NCBI GenBank assembly: GCA_024275485.1 | Contig: JAJRZA010000045.1 | Location: 97,669 to 161,668 of the forward strand | Source of the DNA: Candidatus Krumholzibacteriota bacterium | Lineage (GTDB): Bacteria; Krumholzibacteriota; Krumholzibacteriia; LZORAL124-64-63 | Direction of reading: 5' to 3' | DNA: 64,000 nt | Shown here: one piece after another, positions 8,079 through 15,668 of the stretch | Layout of the letters: every line of letters starts with the position of its first letter | Position numbering within the stretch: position 1 is the first letter of the stretch | Notes under the pieces: model-generated | Databases searched by the model: none | Seen by the model: only the letters and a program-made list of their open reading frames with translations | What the model was told of the DNA's origin: nothing | Made by a program: the position numbers and the translations under genes

Positions 8079-9304
8079 ATTTTTCCGTCATCAGGGCCAT
8101 GATCCGCATCCGTTTGCTTCGGGTTTTTCGCGATAGAAGCAACCTGATCTGGCTCTTCGTCATGCCCATGGTTTTTTCGCTGATCATGGGGCAACTCATG
8201 GGGGATTGGGACTCCAGCAGTGCATCGAACAAACCCAGATTCATGGTCTACGATCTCGACGGTGGGCCTGCCGCCGATAGACTCTTGGCGCCCATGGTGG
8301 ACAATGATTTTTTTCTGCTGGTGAGGGCCGATTCCACCGTCACAACCGAACGGGCCAGGCTGCTTGTAGAGGAGGGCCGCATCACCGCCGCCCTGTTCAT
8401 TCCCTCCGATTTTTCTGCTGCCGCAGAGGAGGGCCGCAGCGCCTCCCTTGAACTTTTCTACAACAGTGAGCGCCTCAGCAGCCAGACCGTTCGCACCCAA
8501 CTGGATGAAAGCCTGCTGAAGGTCAATACCCTGACCTCGGCCTATTCCCTTGTCTCGACCCCTGACAGTCTAGGGAACATCCCATTGGGGCACAGTGCGG
8601 CTCTGGATGAAAAGGTCTTTCAGGAAGGATTGTCGAACCCAAGAGTGACCCTGAACGTACGCACCCTCGGCCGTATTGAGAAGAAGGAATTTGCACTCAA
8701 CCGATCTGCCCAGCACGTGGGACCGTCGTACACCCTGTTCTTCATGATGATGTTCCTGATGATGTCTTCCAAGGACCTGGTCACCGAACGCCAGGACCGC
8801 ACCCTGGCCCGGCTGATGGTCAGTCGCGCCACCAATGTGGATCTGGTCCTGGGCTTTTTCCTGGGCGGGTTGATCCTGGGCATGATCCAGGCCTCGGTGC
8901 TTTTGGTGCTGAACATGCTGCCACCCTTCCGGGTGGATTATGGTGATTCCCTGATGGGCCTGGCCCTGGTGGTTTTGCTCTTTGGTGGATTCTGCTCCGC
9001 TGCCTCGGTGCTGCTCGGAAGCATCGCCCGCAGTGGACCGCAAGCCGATGGTTTGGGCATGACCTTCACCATGGTGCTGGCTGCTCTCGGCGGGTTGTGG
9101 TGGCCCTTGGAGATTGTGCCGGGCTTCATGCAAAAGTTGGGTTATAGCTTGCCTTCGGGTAAGGCCATTTCCGTATTCCACGATATGATTGGGCGTGGGT
9201 ATGGAGTGGAGGAGCTGAGTGGTTGGTTGATTGGGTTGGCTGTTTGGTTTGTGGGGACGATGTTGCTGGCTGTTTGGCAATTTCGCCGGGTTGCGGCGGT
9301 TTAA
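8075..9304 (+). CDS. ABC-2 type permease, second subunit
   Basis: A 409-residue paralogue of the preceding permease with the same plan: an N-terminal helix (NLIWLFVMPMVFSLIMG, about 24-40), an extracytoplasmic domain, and C-terminal helices from about residue 220 (including LFFMMMFLMM, GLILGMIQASVLLVLNML, ALVVLLFGGF). AAGGGGG at 8061-8067 lies 7 bases before ATG 8075, which overlaps the upstream stop as ATGA. Two different permeases with one ATPase suggest a heterodimeric membrane part. Confidence 0.85.
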   Translation: MNFSVIRAMIRIRLLRVFRDRSNLIWLFVMPMVFSLIMGQLMGDWDSSSASNKPRFMVYDLDGGPAADRLLAPMVDNDFFLLVRADSTVTTERARLLVEEGRITAALFIPSDFSAAAEEGRSASLELFYNSERLSSQTVRTQLDESLLKVNTLTSAYSLVSTPDSLGNIPLGHSAALDEKVFQEGLSNPRVTLNVRTLGRIEKKEFALNRSAQHVGPSYTLFFMMMFLMMSSKDLVTERQDRTLARLMVSRATNVDLVLGFFLGGLILGMIQASVLLVLNMLPPFRVDYGDSLMGLALVVLLFGGFCSAASVLLGSIARSGPQADGLGMTFTMVLAALGGLWWPLEIVPGFMQKLGYSLPSGKAISVFHDMIGRGYGVEELSGWLIGLAVWFVGTMLLAVWQFRRVAAV

Positions 9305-9334
9305 GTGTCATCTTTATGGAAATCTATGAGGCTT

Positions 9335-9360
9335 AATAATGAAAATATAATTTCATTATT
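9335..9360. repeat. Perfect AT-rich inverted repeat
   Basis: Ten-base arms (9335-9344 and 9351-9360) around a 6-base spacer, 30 bases after the ABC operon. A 12-base GC palindrome (CCCGCCGGCGGG, 9364-9375) follows at once. With no T-tract this looks like an mRNA 3'-end stem or a protein-binding palindrome rather than a classical terminator. Confidence 0.6.
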
Positions 9361-9390
9361 CTTCCCGCCGGCGGGAACATTTCATAGGTA

Positions 9391-9431
9391 CCAGGGCGGC
9401 GGGTATTAAAAAACCGCCCCCTGGCCTTTTT
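9391..9431 (+). terminator. Rho-independent terminator of the ABC exporter operon
   Basis: CCAGGG-C-GGCGG pairs with CCGCCCCCTGG (one bulge) and is followed by CTTTTT. The A-rich loop followed by CCGCC also makes it a possible weaker terminator for the convergent DUF3467 gene. Confidence 0.75.
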
Positions 9432-9465
9432 CCCCGAGAGCGGTTCAAAATACCAAAAAAATCAA

Positions 9466-9777
9466 TCAGTTTGCTTGAAACCCAATCCCAGGTCCATCCT
9501 GTCCAGGCTGTCCGGCCAACTTGATTTCACCGTGAAGGCCTTCAAACCGCTCAATATTCGCGCCCAAAGATTTGTGCAGCGCCTTGACCGCTTGCGGCGT
9601 CATGATGATCCGGGCGTGCACTTTGCTTTTGGCCATACCCGGCACCAGCCGGGCAAAATCCAGGATGAATTCTGCGGGGCTGTTGCTGATCAGAGTCAAA
9701 TTGGAATAGATGCCTTCGGCTTCTTTTTCACCCAGGTCCAAGGTGATGCGCTGTGGGGTTGGTACTGGTTTGTTCAT
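9466..9777 (-). CDS. DUF3467 family protein
   Basis: A 103-residue cytoplasmic protein. It carries the DUF3467 pattern YSNLTLISNSPAEFILDFA followed by VHARIIMTPQAVKALHKSLGANIERFE. The family is small, widespread and of unknown function. An AAGGAG sits 7 bases before the ATG on the minus strand. It is monocistronic, convergent with the ABC operon and divergent from the POT transporter gene. Confidence 0.85.
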   Translation of the reverse strand: MNKPVPTPQRITLDLGEKEAEGIYSNLTLISNSPAEFILDFARLVPGMAKSKVHARIIMTPQAVKALHKSLGANIERFEGLHGEIKLAGQPGQDGPGIGFQAN

Positions 9778-9886
9778 GGTCGACTCCTTGGCAGATGAAA
9801 ATTTCTTTTCCCCAAAGTACTACTGAAAGCGTGATTTGGAAAATTCATTTGCAGATGATAGGCAATACTTTGCCCAGCCCGCCCAC

Positions 9887-9915
9887 TTGACACTTCCCAA
9901 TCATGCCAATAGGTT
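9887..9915 (+). promoter_or_regulatory. Probable sigma-70-type promoter of the peptide transporter
   Basis: A perfect -35 TTGACA (9887-9892), a 17-base spacer and a diverged -10 TAGGTT (9910-9915), 58 bases before the transporter ATG. Confidence 0.45.
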
Positions 9916-9973
9916 CCATTCAACAACTCAATTTGTCGGCCAATTCCAATTCTTCCCCAATTCAGGAGCAATC

Positions 9974-11344
9974 ATGACCCAGGGGCACCCCAAGGGCCTT
10001 TATGTCCTTTTCTACACCGAGATGTGGGAACGCTTCAGTTATTACGGAATGCGCGCCATTCTCGTCCTCTATATGACCCGGGCCCTGATGTTCGACGTCT
10101 CCCGCGCTTCAACCATCTACGGCAATTTTACCGGCCTGGCGTATCTCATGCCTTTGGCCGGCGGATATATCGCCGATCGCTGGTGGGGCAACCGTCGTTC
10201 AATTTTGGTTGGGGGGGCAACCATGGCCGTGGGGCAGTTCATCATGTTCCTCAGTGCCTCCTACTATGACAATGCGGAGCTGGCCCACCTGCTGTTGTGG
10301 ACCGGCCTTGGCGTGATCATCGTCGGGACGGGATTGTTCAAGGCCAACATCTCAAGCATGGTGGGATCGCTTTACGCTCCGGATGATACCCGCAAGGATT
10401 CGGCGTTCACCATCTTCTACATGGGCATCAATATTGGTGCGTTTCTGGCGCCCCTGGTGGCCGGCGGGGTGGGCGATACCGGCGATCCTTCCGATTTCCG
10501 CTGGGGATTCCTGGCTGCCGCCATCGGGATGGCTGTGGGCACCATGGTTTTTCAGTTGTTCAAGAACAAGCACATCGTGGATGCCGATGGACACGCACTT
10601 GGTTTGCCCCCTTCAGAACGCCTGCAGGGTCGTGACAAGAGTCTGGACGAGCCCTTGAACAAGCAGGATTGGGAGCGCGTGGGCGTCATTTTCATTCTCA
10701 GTTTCTTTGTGATCTTTTTCTGGGCCGCCTTCGAGCAGGCAGGCGCTTCGTTGACCGTATTCGCCGACCGCCAAACCGACCGGGATGTCATGGGCTGGAC
10801 CATACCCGCCAGTTGGTTCCAATCGGTCAACGCGGTGGCCATCGTCATTTTTGCGCCGGTGTTCGCCTGGTTGTGGTCCCAACTGGGCAAACGGGGATTG
10901 GACCCCAGCACGCCGGTGAAGATGTCATTTGGTTTCGTTTTTCTGGCCGTTGGATATTTGATAATTGCCTTTGGCGTCAAAGGGGTGGATCCAACCACCA
11001 AAGTGAGCATGATGTGGCTGATAGGTTTGTATATGATGCATACTTTCGGCGAATTGTGTCTGTCGCCCATCGGATTGTCGGCGGTCAGCAAATTGTCGCC
11101 GCCGCGTTTTGCTTCGCTGATGATGGGAGTGTGGTATCTGTCCAGCTCCGGGGCGAACAAGATGGCCGGGGTGTTGAGCAGTTTTTATCCCGAAGAAGGC
11201 AAGGATACGCCGGTGTTGTTGGGGTATGAAGTCACTGATCTGCACAGTTTCTTTCTGATTTTTGTGGTCATGGCGGCGGTGGCCGGCGTGGTGCTGTTTT
11301 TATTGGCCAAGCCTATTTCCAAGTGGAGTCATGGGAGGGCCTAG
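9974..11344 (+). CDS. Proton-dependent oligopeptide (POT/PTR2) transporter
   Basis: An MFS-fold importer of di- and tripeptides driven by protons. The signature ExxERFxYYG (EMWERFSYYG, about residues 15-24) binds protons and the peptide terminus. GGYIADRWWG, the usual motif after helix 2, is present, as is GINIGAFLAPLVAG. The 456-residue length allows the normal 12-14 helices. ATG 9974 has AGGAG at 9964-9968, whereas the frame open further upstream has no start signal. It is not in an operon. Confidence 0.92.
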   Translation: MTQGHPKGLYVLFYTEMWERFSYYGMRAILVLYMTRALMFDVSRASTIYGNFTGLAYLMPLAGGYIADRWWGNRRSILVGGATMAVGQFIMFLSASYYDNAELAHLLLWTGLGVIIVGTGLFKANISSMVGSLYAPDDTRKDSAFTIFYMGINIGAFLAPLVAGGVGDTGDPSDFRWGFLAAAIGMAVGTMVFQLFKNKHIVDADGHALGLPPSERLQGRDKSLDEPLNKQDWERVGVIFILSFFVIFFWAAFEQAGASLTVFADRQTDRDVMGWTIPASWFQSVNAVAIVIFAPVFAWLWSQLGKRGLDPSTPVKMSFGFVFLAVGYLIIAFGVKGVDPTTKVSMMWLIGLYMMHTFGELCLSPIGLSAVSKLSPPRFASLMMGVWYLSSSGANKMAGVLSSFYPEEGKDTPVLLGYEVTDLHSFFLIFVVMAAVAGVVLFLLAKPISKWSHGRA

Positions 11345-11489
11345 GTTGTAGGGAATTCCTGTGGATTTTGGGGCTTTTGTTACCTGCCAAGGGTAATATT
11401 GGGGGTTTTTCCGGCCTACAGAATGACATGATCTCTTCCTCCTTTTGGTGGTCAATGTCCACATTGAGAGAGCGAAATTGTCACTTATT

Positions 11490-11519
11490 TTGTTATTGAG
11501 AGGACGGACATGATATAAT
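11490..11519 (+). promoter_or_regulatory. Extended -10 promoter for the beta-helix exoprotein gene
   Basis: TGATATAAT (11511-11519) is a perfect extended -10 (TGnTATAAT). TTGTTA at 11490-11495 gives a -35 with an 18-base spacer. The start codon lies 75 bases downstream. The 249-base gap before the gene holds nothing else I can identify. Confidence 0.6.
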
Positions 11520-11593
11520 AGATGCTACATCTTATTCTTAATAGTGGGGAATACGTTTGAGCCCCAAAATTGGAGAGGTAAGAGAAAATTGAA

Positions 11594-12761
11594 ATGAAAC
11601 CGAGAACGATTTTATTCTTGAGCCTGCTGCTGTTTCTCTCCGGGGCGGTTGGAGCCGCGACTTGGTCTGTGGAACGTGACGGCACAGGTGATTTCACTGT
11701 GATCCAGGATGCTGTTGACGCAGCCGAATCAGGAGATACGATCTTGATAGGTCCCGGGCGCTATCCGGAGACTTCCGACTTTGATTACTATTACAATCAA
11801 ACCGTACAATCCTGTATTAAGTTGGAAAAAAGTTTGGCCATTATTGGCGCCGGCAAGGACCAGACTTTTATTGGTCCGGATTTTGGAAATAAAAACGAGT
11901 ACGGCACCTACGGCTTGGCAAGCCGGTCCACCCAACTTCAGCTTGAGCTTCGGGATCTAACCTTTATTGATTGTGACGGGCATGCCGTCCTTTTCGATAT
12001 GGAATCCGGTGGGCGGTTGATGATGGACGATGTGGATACGGAGAATTGTTGGGGGGGTGGTTTTGAAGAGGACTGTAGATAGCCATATCCGCCATTGTAA
12101 TTTCACTGGCTTGGTTTCGAACGGAATTATCATTTTACACGGCGGCAATGGGATGGAAATTGCGGACTGCCGTTTCTTTGGCAGGGGCGCCCAAGTCGAA
12201 GTCGTGTTTCATGAGTCGGAGAATATTTCTATTCGCCGATGCCATTTTGAAGGTGGAGCAGCTGGTGTTGTGCTTACCGACTGCGGTCCGGTGGGGATAT
12301 ATGATTGCACCTTTGACAGCCACCATAATCGTGGAGGTCACATCGCAGGCACAACCGGGGTGATTGTGGAAAACAACTTTTCTCAAGAGTCAACTTCAGG
12401 TGGAACAGTGCTCGCCAACAACCAAGGACTGGTTTTTAAAAACAACATCATTGAAGGAGGGGTGGTAGCGATTGCTATTTACTCACCTTCACCGGGGATG
12501 TCGTTTTCCCAAAACCATATTTTGAAGGCTCCAGAGGGATGGTCCATATGGGTATCACCTGGGTATTCGGGTCCTGAAGCCGAACTGGATTTCACCAACA
12601 ACTACTGGGGCACCACCGATCTTGCTGAAATTTCCGCAGGTATCCTTGACGGCTTCGACAACGATGATATCGATATGTATGTTCTGTTCGAGCCAATTGC
12701 GGACGGCCCAGTCAGCACCGAGACCATGAAATGGGGAGGGGTGAAGGCACTCTTCCGATAG
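11594..12761 (+). pseudogene. Secreted right-handed beta-helix protein, interrupted by a frameshift
   Basis: The first frame begins at ATG 11594 with a signal peptide (about residues 1-21, ending GAVGA-AT). It then runs into the parallel beta-helix pattern GTGDFTVIQDAVDAAESGDTI typical of pectate-lyase/NosD-like surface proteins, and stops at 12082. The helix repeats continue unbroken in another frame to 12761 (for example IADCRFFGRG, IRRCHFEGGA, IYDCTFDSHH, FTNNYWGTTD). The switch coincides with a G7 tract at 12051-12057. One base gained or lost there would restore a single protein of about 388 residues. Read it as a phase-variable gene, a decayed gene or a sequencing error. The carbohydrate or surface target is unknown. 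Confidence 0.7.
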
Positions 12762-12805
12762 GTTGCTATTGAAGCAGGTGTCATCCTACAAAAAAAAAGG
12801 GAAAT

Positions 12806-13714
12806 ATGATGCAGAAATCTCTATTTTCTATGACGGTTGTCATCTTTTCTTTCATCGCGGGAGCGGCTTTGTCTGGAGGCGGTGGCGGTGATGGTGGCTC
12901 TCAGTATCCAGGGGTGCAGGGTGTCATGGGGGTCATTCCTGCTTTGGAAAATTCCTGCGTTGCAGTCTGGTTGCCGATACCTGATGGCTTGGCTGTGTCC
13001 GGTCTCCACTGGTTCAACAACGATGGTGCCGTTGCCTTTCCCGGTTTGTATTTGGAAAGCGGTGATGTTGATCAACCGGTAGCCCTATTGGAAACCGTCC
13101 AGGTTGCAGAAAATGTTTTTGGTGTTTCAGCGGGTTGGAGTGAAGTGTTTTTCTCGGAACCCTTTACTTGCGCCAGCAGTGGTCTGTACGTGGTGTTCCA
13201 TTTCCCGGCCGGTCTCCAAGCTACCGGGTATGGAGAAGGAGGAGGGCCCGCTATCGGCTTTGTGGGCGATGGTGCCGGGGCTTCGGGCTGGCTTTGTGCC
13301 GATGGTATCTCTTGGGATCGAATCGGTGGAGATTTCGGTTTTGCGGTAGTCCCCGAATTTGTTCAGGCGGAACCTGGAATGGTTCAATTGAATGGCAGCG
13401 GTGGTCAATCAGACGAGCTTCCCTCTTCCGTAGGTGTTATCACTGCCCTGAATCTTCCCTTTCCCAATCCGTTCAATCCGGAAACCGAGATCAGTTTCAC
13501 CCTGGCTCGGGATACTGAGGTGAAATTGACCGTGTTCGACCTTCGGGGGCGCAAGGTCGCTGACTTGGCCAATGGCCTCCATGCTGCTGGAAAACACTCC
13601 TACCCCTGGAGCGGAAAAGACGGATCTGGGCGAAGGGTAGCTAGTGGAGTATATTTCGTTCGGTTCCAAGCGGACGACGTTACCATGCACTACAGACTGG
13701 TAATGGTAAAATGA
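12806..13714 (+). CDS. Secreted protein with FlgD-like/T9SS-like C-terminal domain
   Basis: A 302-residue exported protein. It has a signal peptide (about 1-22), a glycine-rich stretch (GGGGGDGG), and a beta-rich middle of no recognised family. The C-terminal domain of about 80 residues begins FPNPFNPETEISFTL and contains VFDLRGRKV, WSGKDGSGRRVASGVYFVRF and a final LVMVK. That is the FlgD-Ig/T9SS type-A-like tail common on exported proteins of FCB-related phyla, where it acts as a sorting or anchoring module. ATG 12806 or 12809 could be the start. It lies 44 bases after the beta-helix gene and may share its promoter. Confidence 0.75.
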   Translation: MMQKSLFSMTVVIFSFIAGAALSGGGGGDGGSQYPGVQGVMGVIPALENSCVAVWLPIPDGLAVSGLHWFNNDGAVAFPGLYLESGDVDQPVALLETVQVAENVFGVSAGWSEVFFSEPFTCASSGLYVVFHFPAGLQATGYGEGGGPAIGFVGDGAGASGWLCADGISWDRIGGDFGFAVVPEFVQAEPGMVQLNGSGGQSDELPSSVGVITALNLPFPNPFNPETEISFTLARDTEVKLTVFDLRGRKVADLANGLHAAGKHSYPWSGKDGSGRRVASGVYFVRFQADDVTMHYRLVMVK

Positions 13715-13779
13715 CTTGATTTATTTCTGCATAATCCTGAAGCCCATTGCCTCGCTTTGGGCAGCATCTGGGGCATCAA

Positions 13780-13808
13780 TTGACACCGCCAGCCCTCAAT
13801 GCTAATTT
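13780..13808 (+). promoter_or_regulatory. Possible promoter of the heptose operon
   Basis: A perfect -35 TTGACA (13780-13785), a 17-base spacer and a weak -10 TAATTT (13803-13808), 57 bases before rfaE1. Confidence 0.4.
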
Positions 13809-13864
13809 CCGCCATGAAATAACCAAGCATTCCAACCGAAAACAACTCCCAAAAAGGCATCAGA

Positions 13865-14857
13865 ATGAGCGAAACCCCAAACATCCCCGACCCCGCCATC
13901 ATTCCCACCTTTGCCAAGTGCCGGCTGGCCGTCATCGGCGACAGCATGCTGGACCGTTTCCTCTGGGGCAAGGTCGACCGCATCAGCCCCGAAGCTCCCG
14001 TGCCGGTGGTCAAGCTGGACCGTGAAACACGCAAGCTCGGCGGCGCGGCCAATGTGGCGGCCAACATCCGCGCCCTTGGGGCTGAAGTGGTTCTCTTCGG
14101 GCTCAACGGCAACGACGAGGCCGGCACCTGGATGAACGAGCTTCTGGCCGAACGGGGCATCGATTCCCAGGGAATGGTCGAGACCAAGGACCGACCCACC
14201 ACCATCAAAACCCGCATCATCGCCCACCACCAGCAGGTGGTGCGCACTGATCGTGAGGACGACAGTCCGGTGGCCGACGATTATGTCGATCTGCTTTTGA
14301 AACATCTGGAGTCCATGGGGCCTTTTGACGGTTATGTGCTGAGTGATTACGGCAAGGGTGTTCTGACCGATGATGCCCTGCGACGGTGCATCGCTTTGGC
14401 TCAGGCGGCCGGTCGCCCCATCATCGTCGATCCCAAAAATGGCGACTACAGCCAGTACAAAGGTGTGACCAGCTTGACGCCCAACCAGAAGGAAGCCGAG
14501 CTGGCCTGCGCCCTGGCCATCACCAACGAGGCCAGTTTGACCAAAGCCGGAACGCTGTTGCTGGAGCGCACCGCTGCCGAAGCAGTGCTGATCACTCGTG
14601 GTGAACATGGCATGGCCTTGTTTGGCAAGGATGGCCGTCAGCACCATCTGCCCACCGAAGCGTCCCATGTTTTTGATGTGACCGGTGCGGGTGATACCGT
14701 GATCGCGGTCTACACCACCGCCTTGGCTGCCGGGGCGGATTTTGCCCTGGCTGCGAGTCTGGCCAACCACGCCGCCGGTGTTGCCGTGCGCGAGGTGGGG
14801 ACCGTGGCCGTGACTGCCGAGCAGTTGCGTTCAGCTTTGAGCGAGAAAGAATCCTAG
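13865..14857 (+). CDS. rfaE1: D-glycero-beta-D-manno-heptose-7-phosphate kinase (RfaE domain I)
   Basis: Phosphorylates heptose-7-phosphate at C1 on the path to ADP-heptose for the LPS core. It is a PfkB-fold kinase of 330 residues with VIGDSMLDRFLWG, the substrate motif KLGGAANVA (57-65) and the anion-hole/catalytic motif GAGDT (274-278, catalytic D277). It corresponds to the first half of E. coli HldE. The second half is the separate next gene, so the enzyme is split here as in many non-proteobacteria. Confidence 0.9.
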   Translation: MSETPNIPDPAIIPTFAKCRLAVIGDSMLDRFLWGKVDRISPEAPVPVVKLDRETRKLGGAANVAANIRALGAEVVLFGLNGNDEAGTWMNELLAERGIDSQGMVETKDRPTTIKTRIIAHHQQVVRTDREDDSPVADDYVDLLLKHLESMGPFDGYVLSDYGKGVLTDDALRRCIALAQAAGRPIIVDPKNGDYSQYKGVTSLTPNQKEAELACALAITNEASLTKAGTLLLERTAAEAVLITRGEHGMALFGKDGRQHHLPTEASHVFDVTGAGDTVIAVYTTALAAGADFALAASLANHAAGVAVREVGTVAVTAEQLRSALSEKES

Positions 14858-14914
14858 TGCGGAACGTGCCGAATTTGCGGCAAGGCCAAACCAGCCAAAT
14901 GGAGAGAACGCAAC

Positions 14915-15403
14915 ATGGCAGCATTTGAAACCGGAGTGGTTCTGGCTCGTCAGGACCTGGCCGCCTGGGCAAAAAAAGTTCACGCCGCCGGCCGAACCAT
15001 CGCCTTTACCAACGGCTGCTTCGACATCCTGCACCGGGGTCATCTGGAAAGCCTGCGCCAGGCCTCCGAAGCCGCCGATGAGCTGGTTGTAGCCCTCAAC
15101 TCCGATGCCTCCGTCACCGACCTGAAAGGCCCTGGCCGCCCCATCCTTCCAGAAAAGGATCGTGCCGCTCTCATTGCTGCCTTGCGCCCCGTCTCCGCCG
15201 TCACCGTTTTTGGCGAACCAACCCCTTTGGAGTGCATTCTCCAGATTCGTCCCGACGTATTGGTCAAGGGTTCCGAATACGAGGAAGATGACATCGTCGG
15301 CGCCGGGGAAGTGAAATCCTGGGGGGGCAGCATTGTGCGGGTTCCCATGGTGGAGGGTTGGTCGACTTCGCAGATAATCAAGGCCATTCAAAAACTCCCC
15401 TGA
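14915..15403 (+). CDS. rfaE2: Heptose-1-phosphate adenylyltransferase (RfaE domain II)
   Basis: Transfers AMP to heptose-1-phosphate, giving ADP-heptose. Nucleotidyltransferase motif GCFDILHRGH at 34-43; downstream NSDASV and the RPDVLVKGSEY and VPMVEGWSTS segments are canonical. Length 162 residues, normal. It follows rfaE1 by 57 bases with GGAGAG before the ATG. A decayed copy of its 3' third begins one base after its stop. Confidence 0.92.
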   Translation: MAAFETGVVLARQDLAAWAKKVHAAGRTIAFTNGCFDILHRGHLESLRQASEAADELVVALNSDASVTDLKGPGRPILPEKDRAALIAALRPVSAVTVFGEPTPLECILQIRPDVLVKGSEYEEDDIVGAGEVKSWGGSIVRVPMVEGWSTSQIIKAIQKLP

Positions 15404-15404
15404 G

Positions 15405-15668
15405 ATGCCCAACAATCAAGTGATTCCAATTGCCGCCTTGCGGCCCGATTCCCCTGTTACCATATTCGGAGAACCGTTGCCACTGGAGTGCATTGTCCAG
15501 AGCCGGCCCGACGTGCTCGTCAAGGGGTCCGAGTGCCAGGAACCAGATATCGTCCACGTGCCCATGGTGGAAGGTAAGTCGACCTCCCTAAAAAATTGCT
15601 GCGATACGGATTCTTTGCCGTTCGCGGCGGCCCGTGGCCCCATCCGGGGCGCGAAGGAGCTACTATGA
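15405..15668 (+). pseudogene. Decayed tandem duplicate of the 3' part of rfaE2
   Basis: From about 15427 to 15590 the translation repeats the end of the neighbouring enzyme: ALRPDSPVTIFGEPLPLEC against ALRPVSAVTVFGEPTPLEC, then RPDVLVKGSE and VPMVEGKSTS. Part of the linker that follows KGSE is missing. It lacks the nucleotidyltransferase half and runs into unrelated residues after KSTS, so it cannot be a working enzyme. It is best read as a partial tandem duplication under decay, though its frame remains open for 87 codons. Confidence 0.75.
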
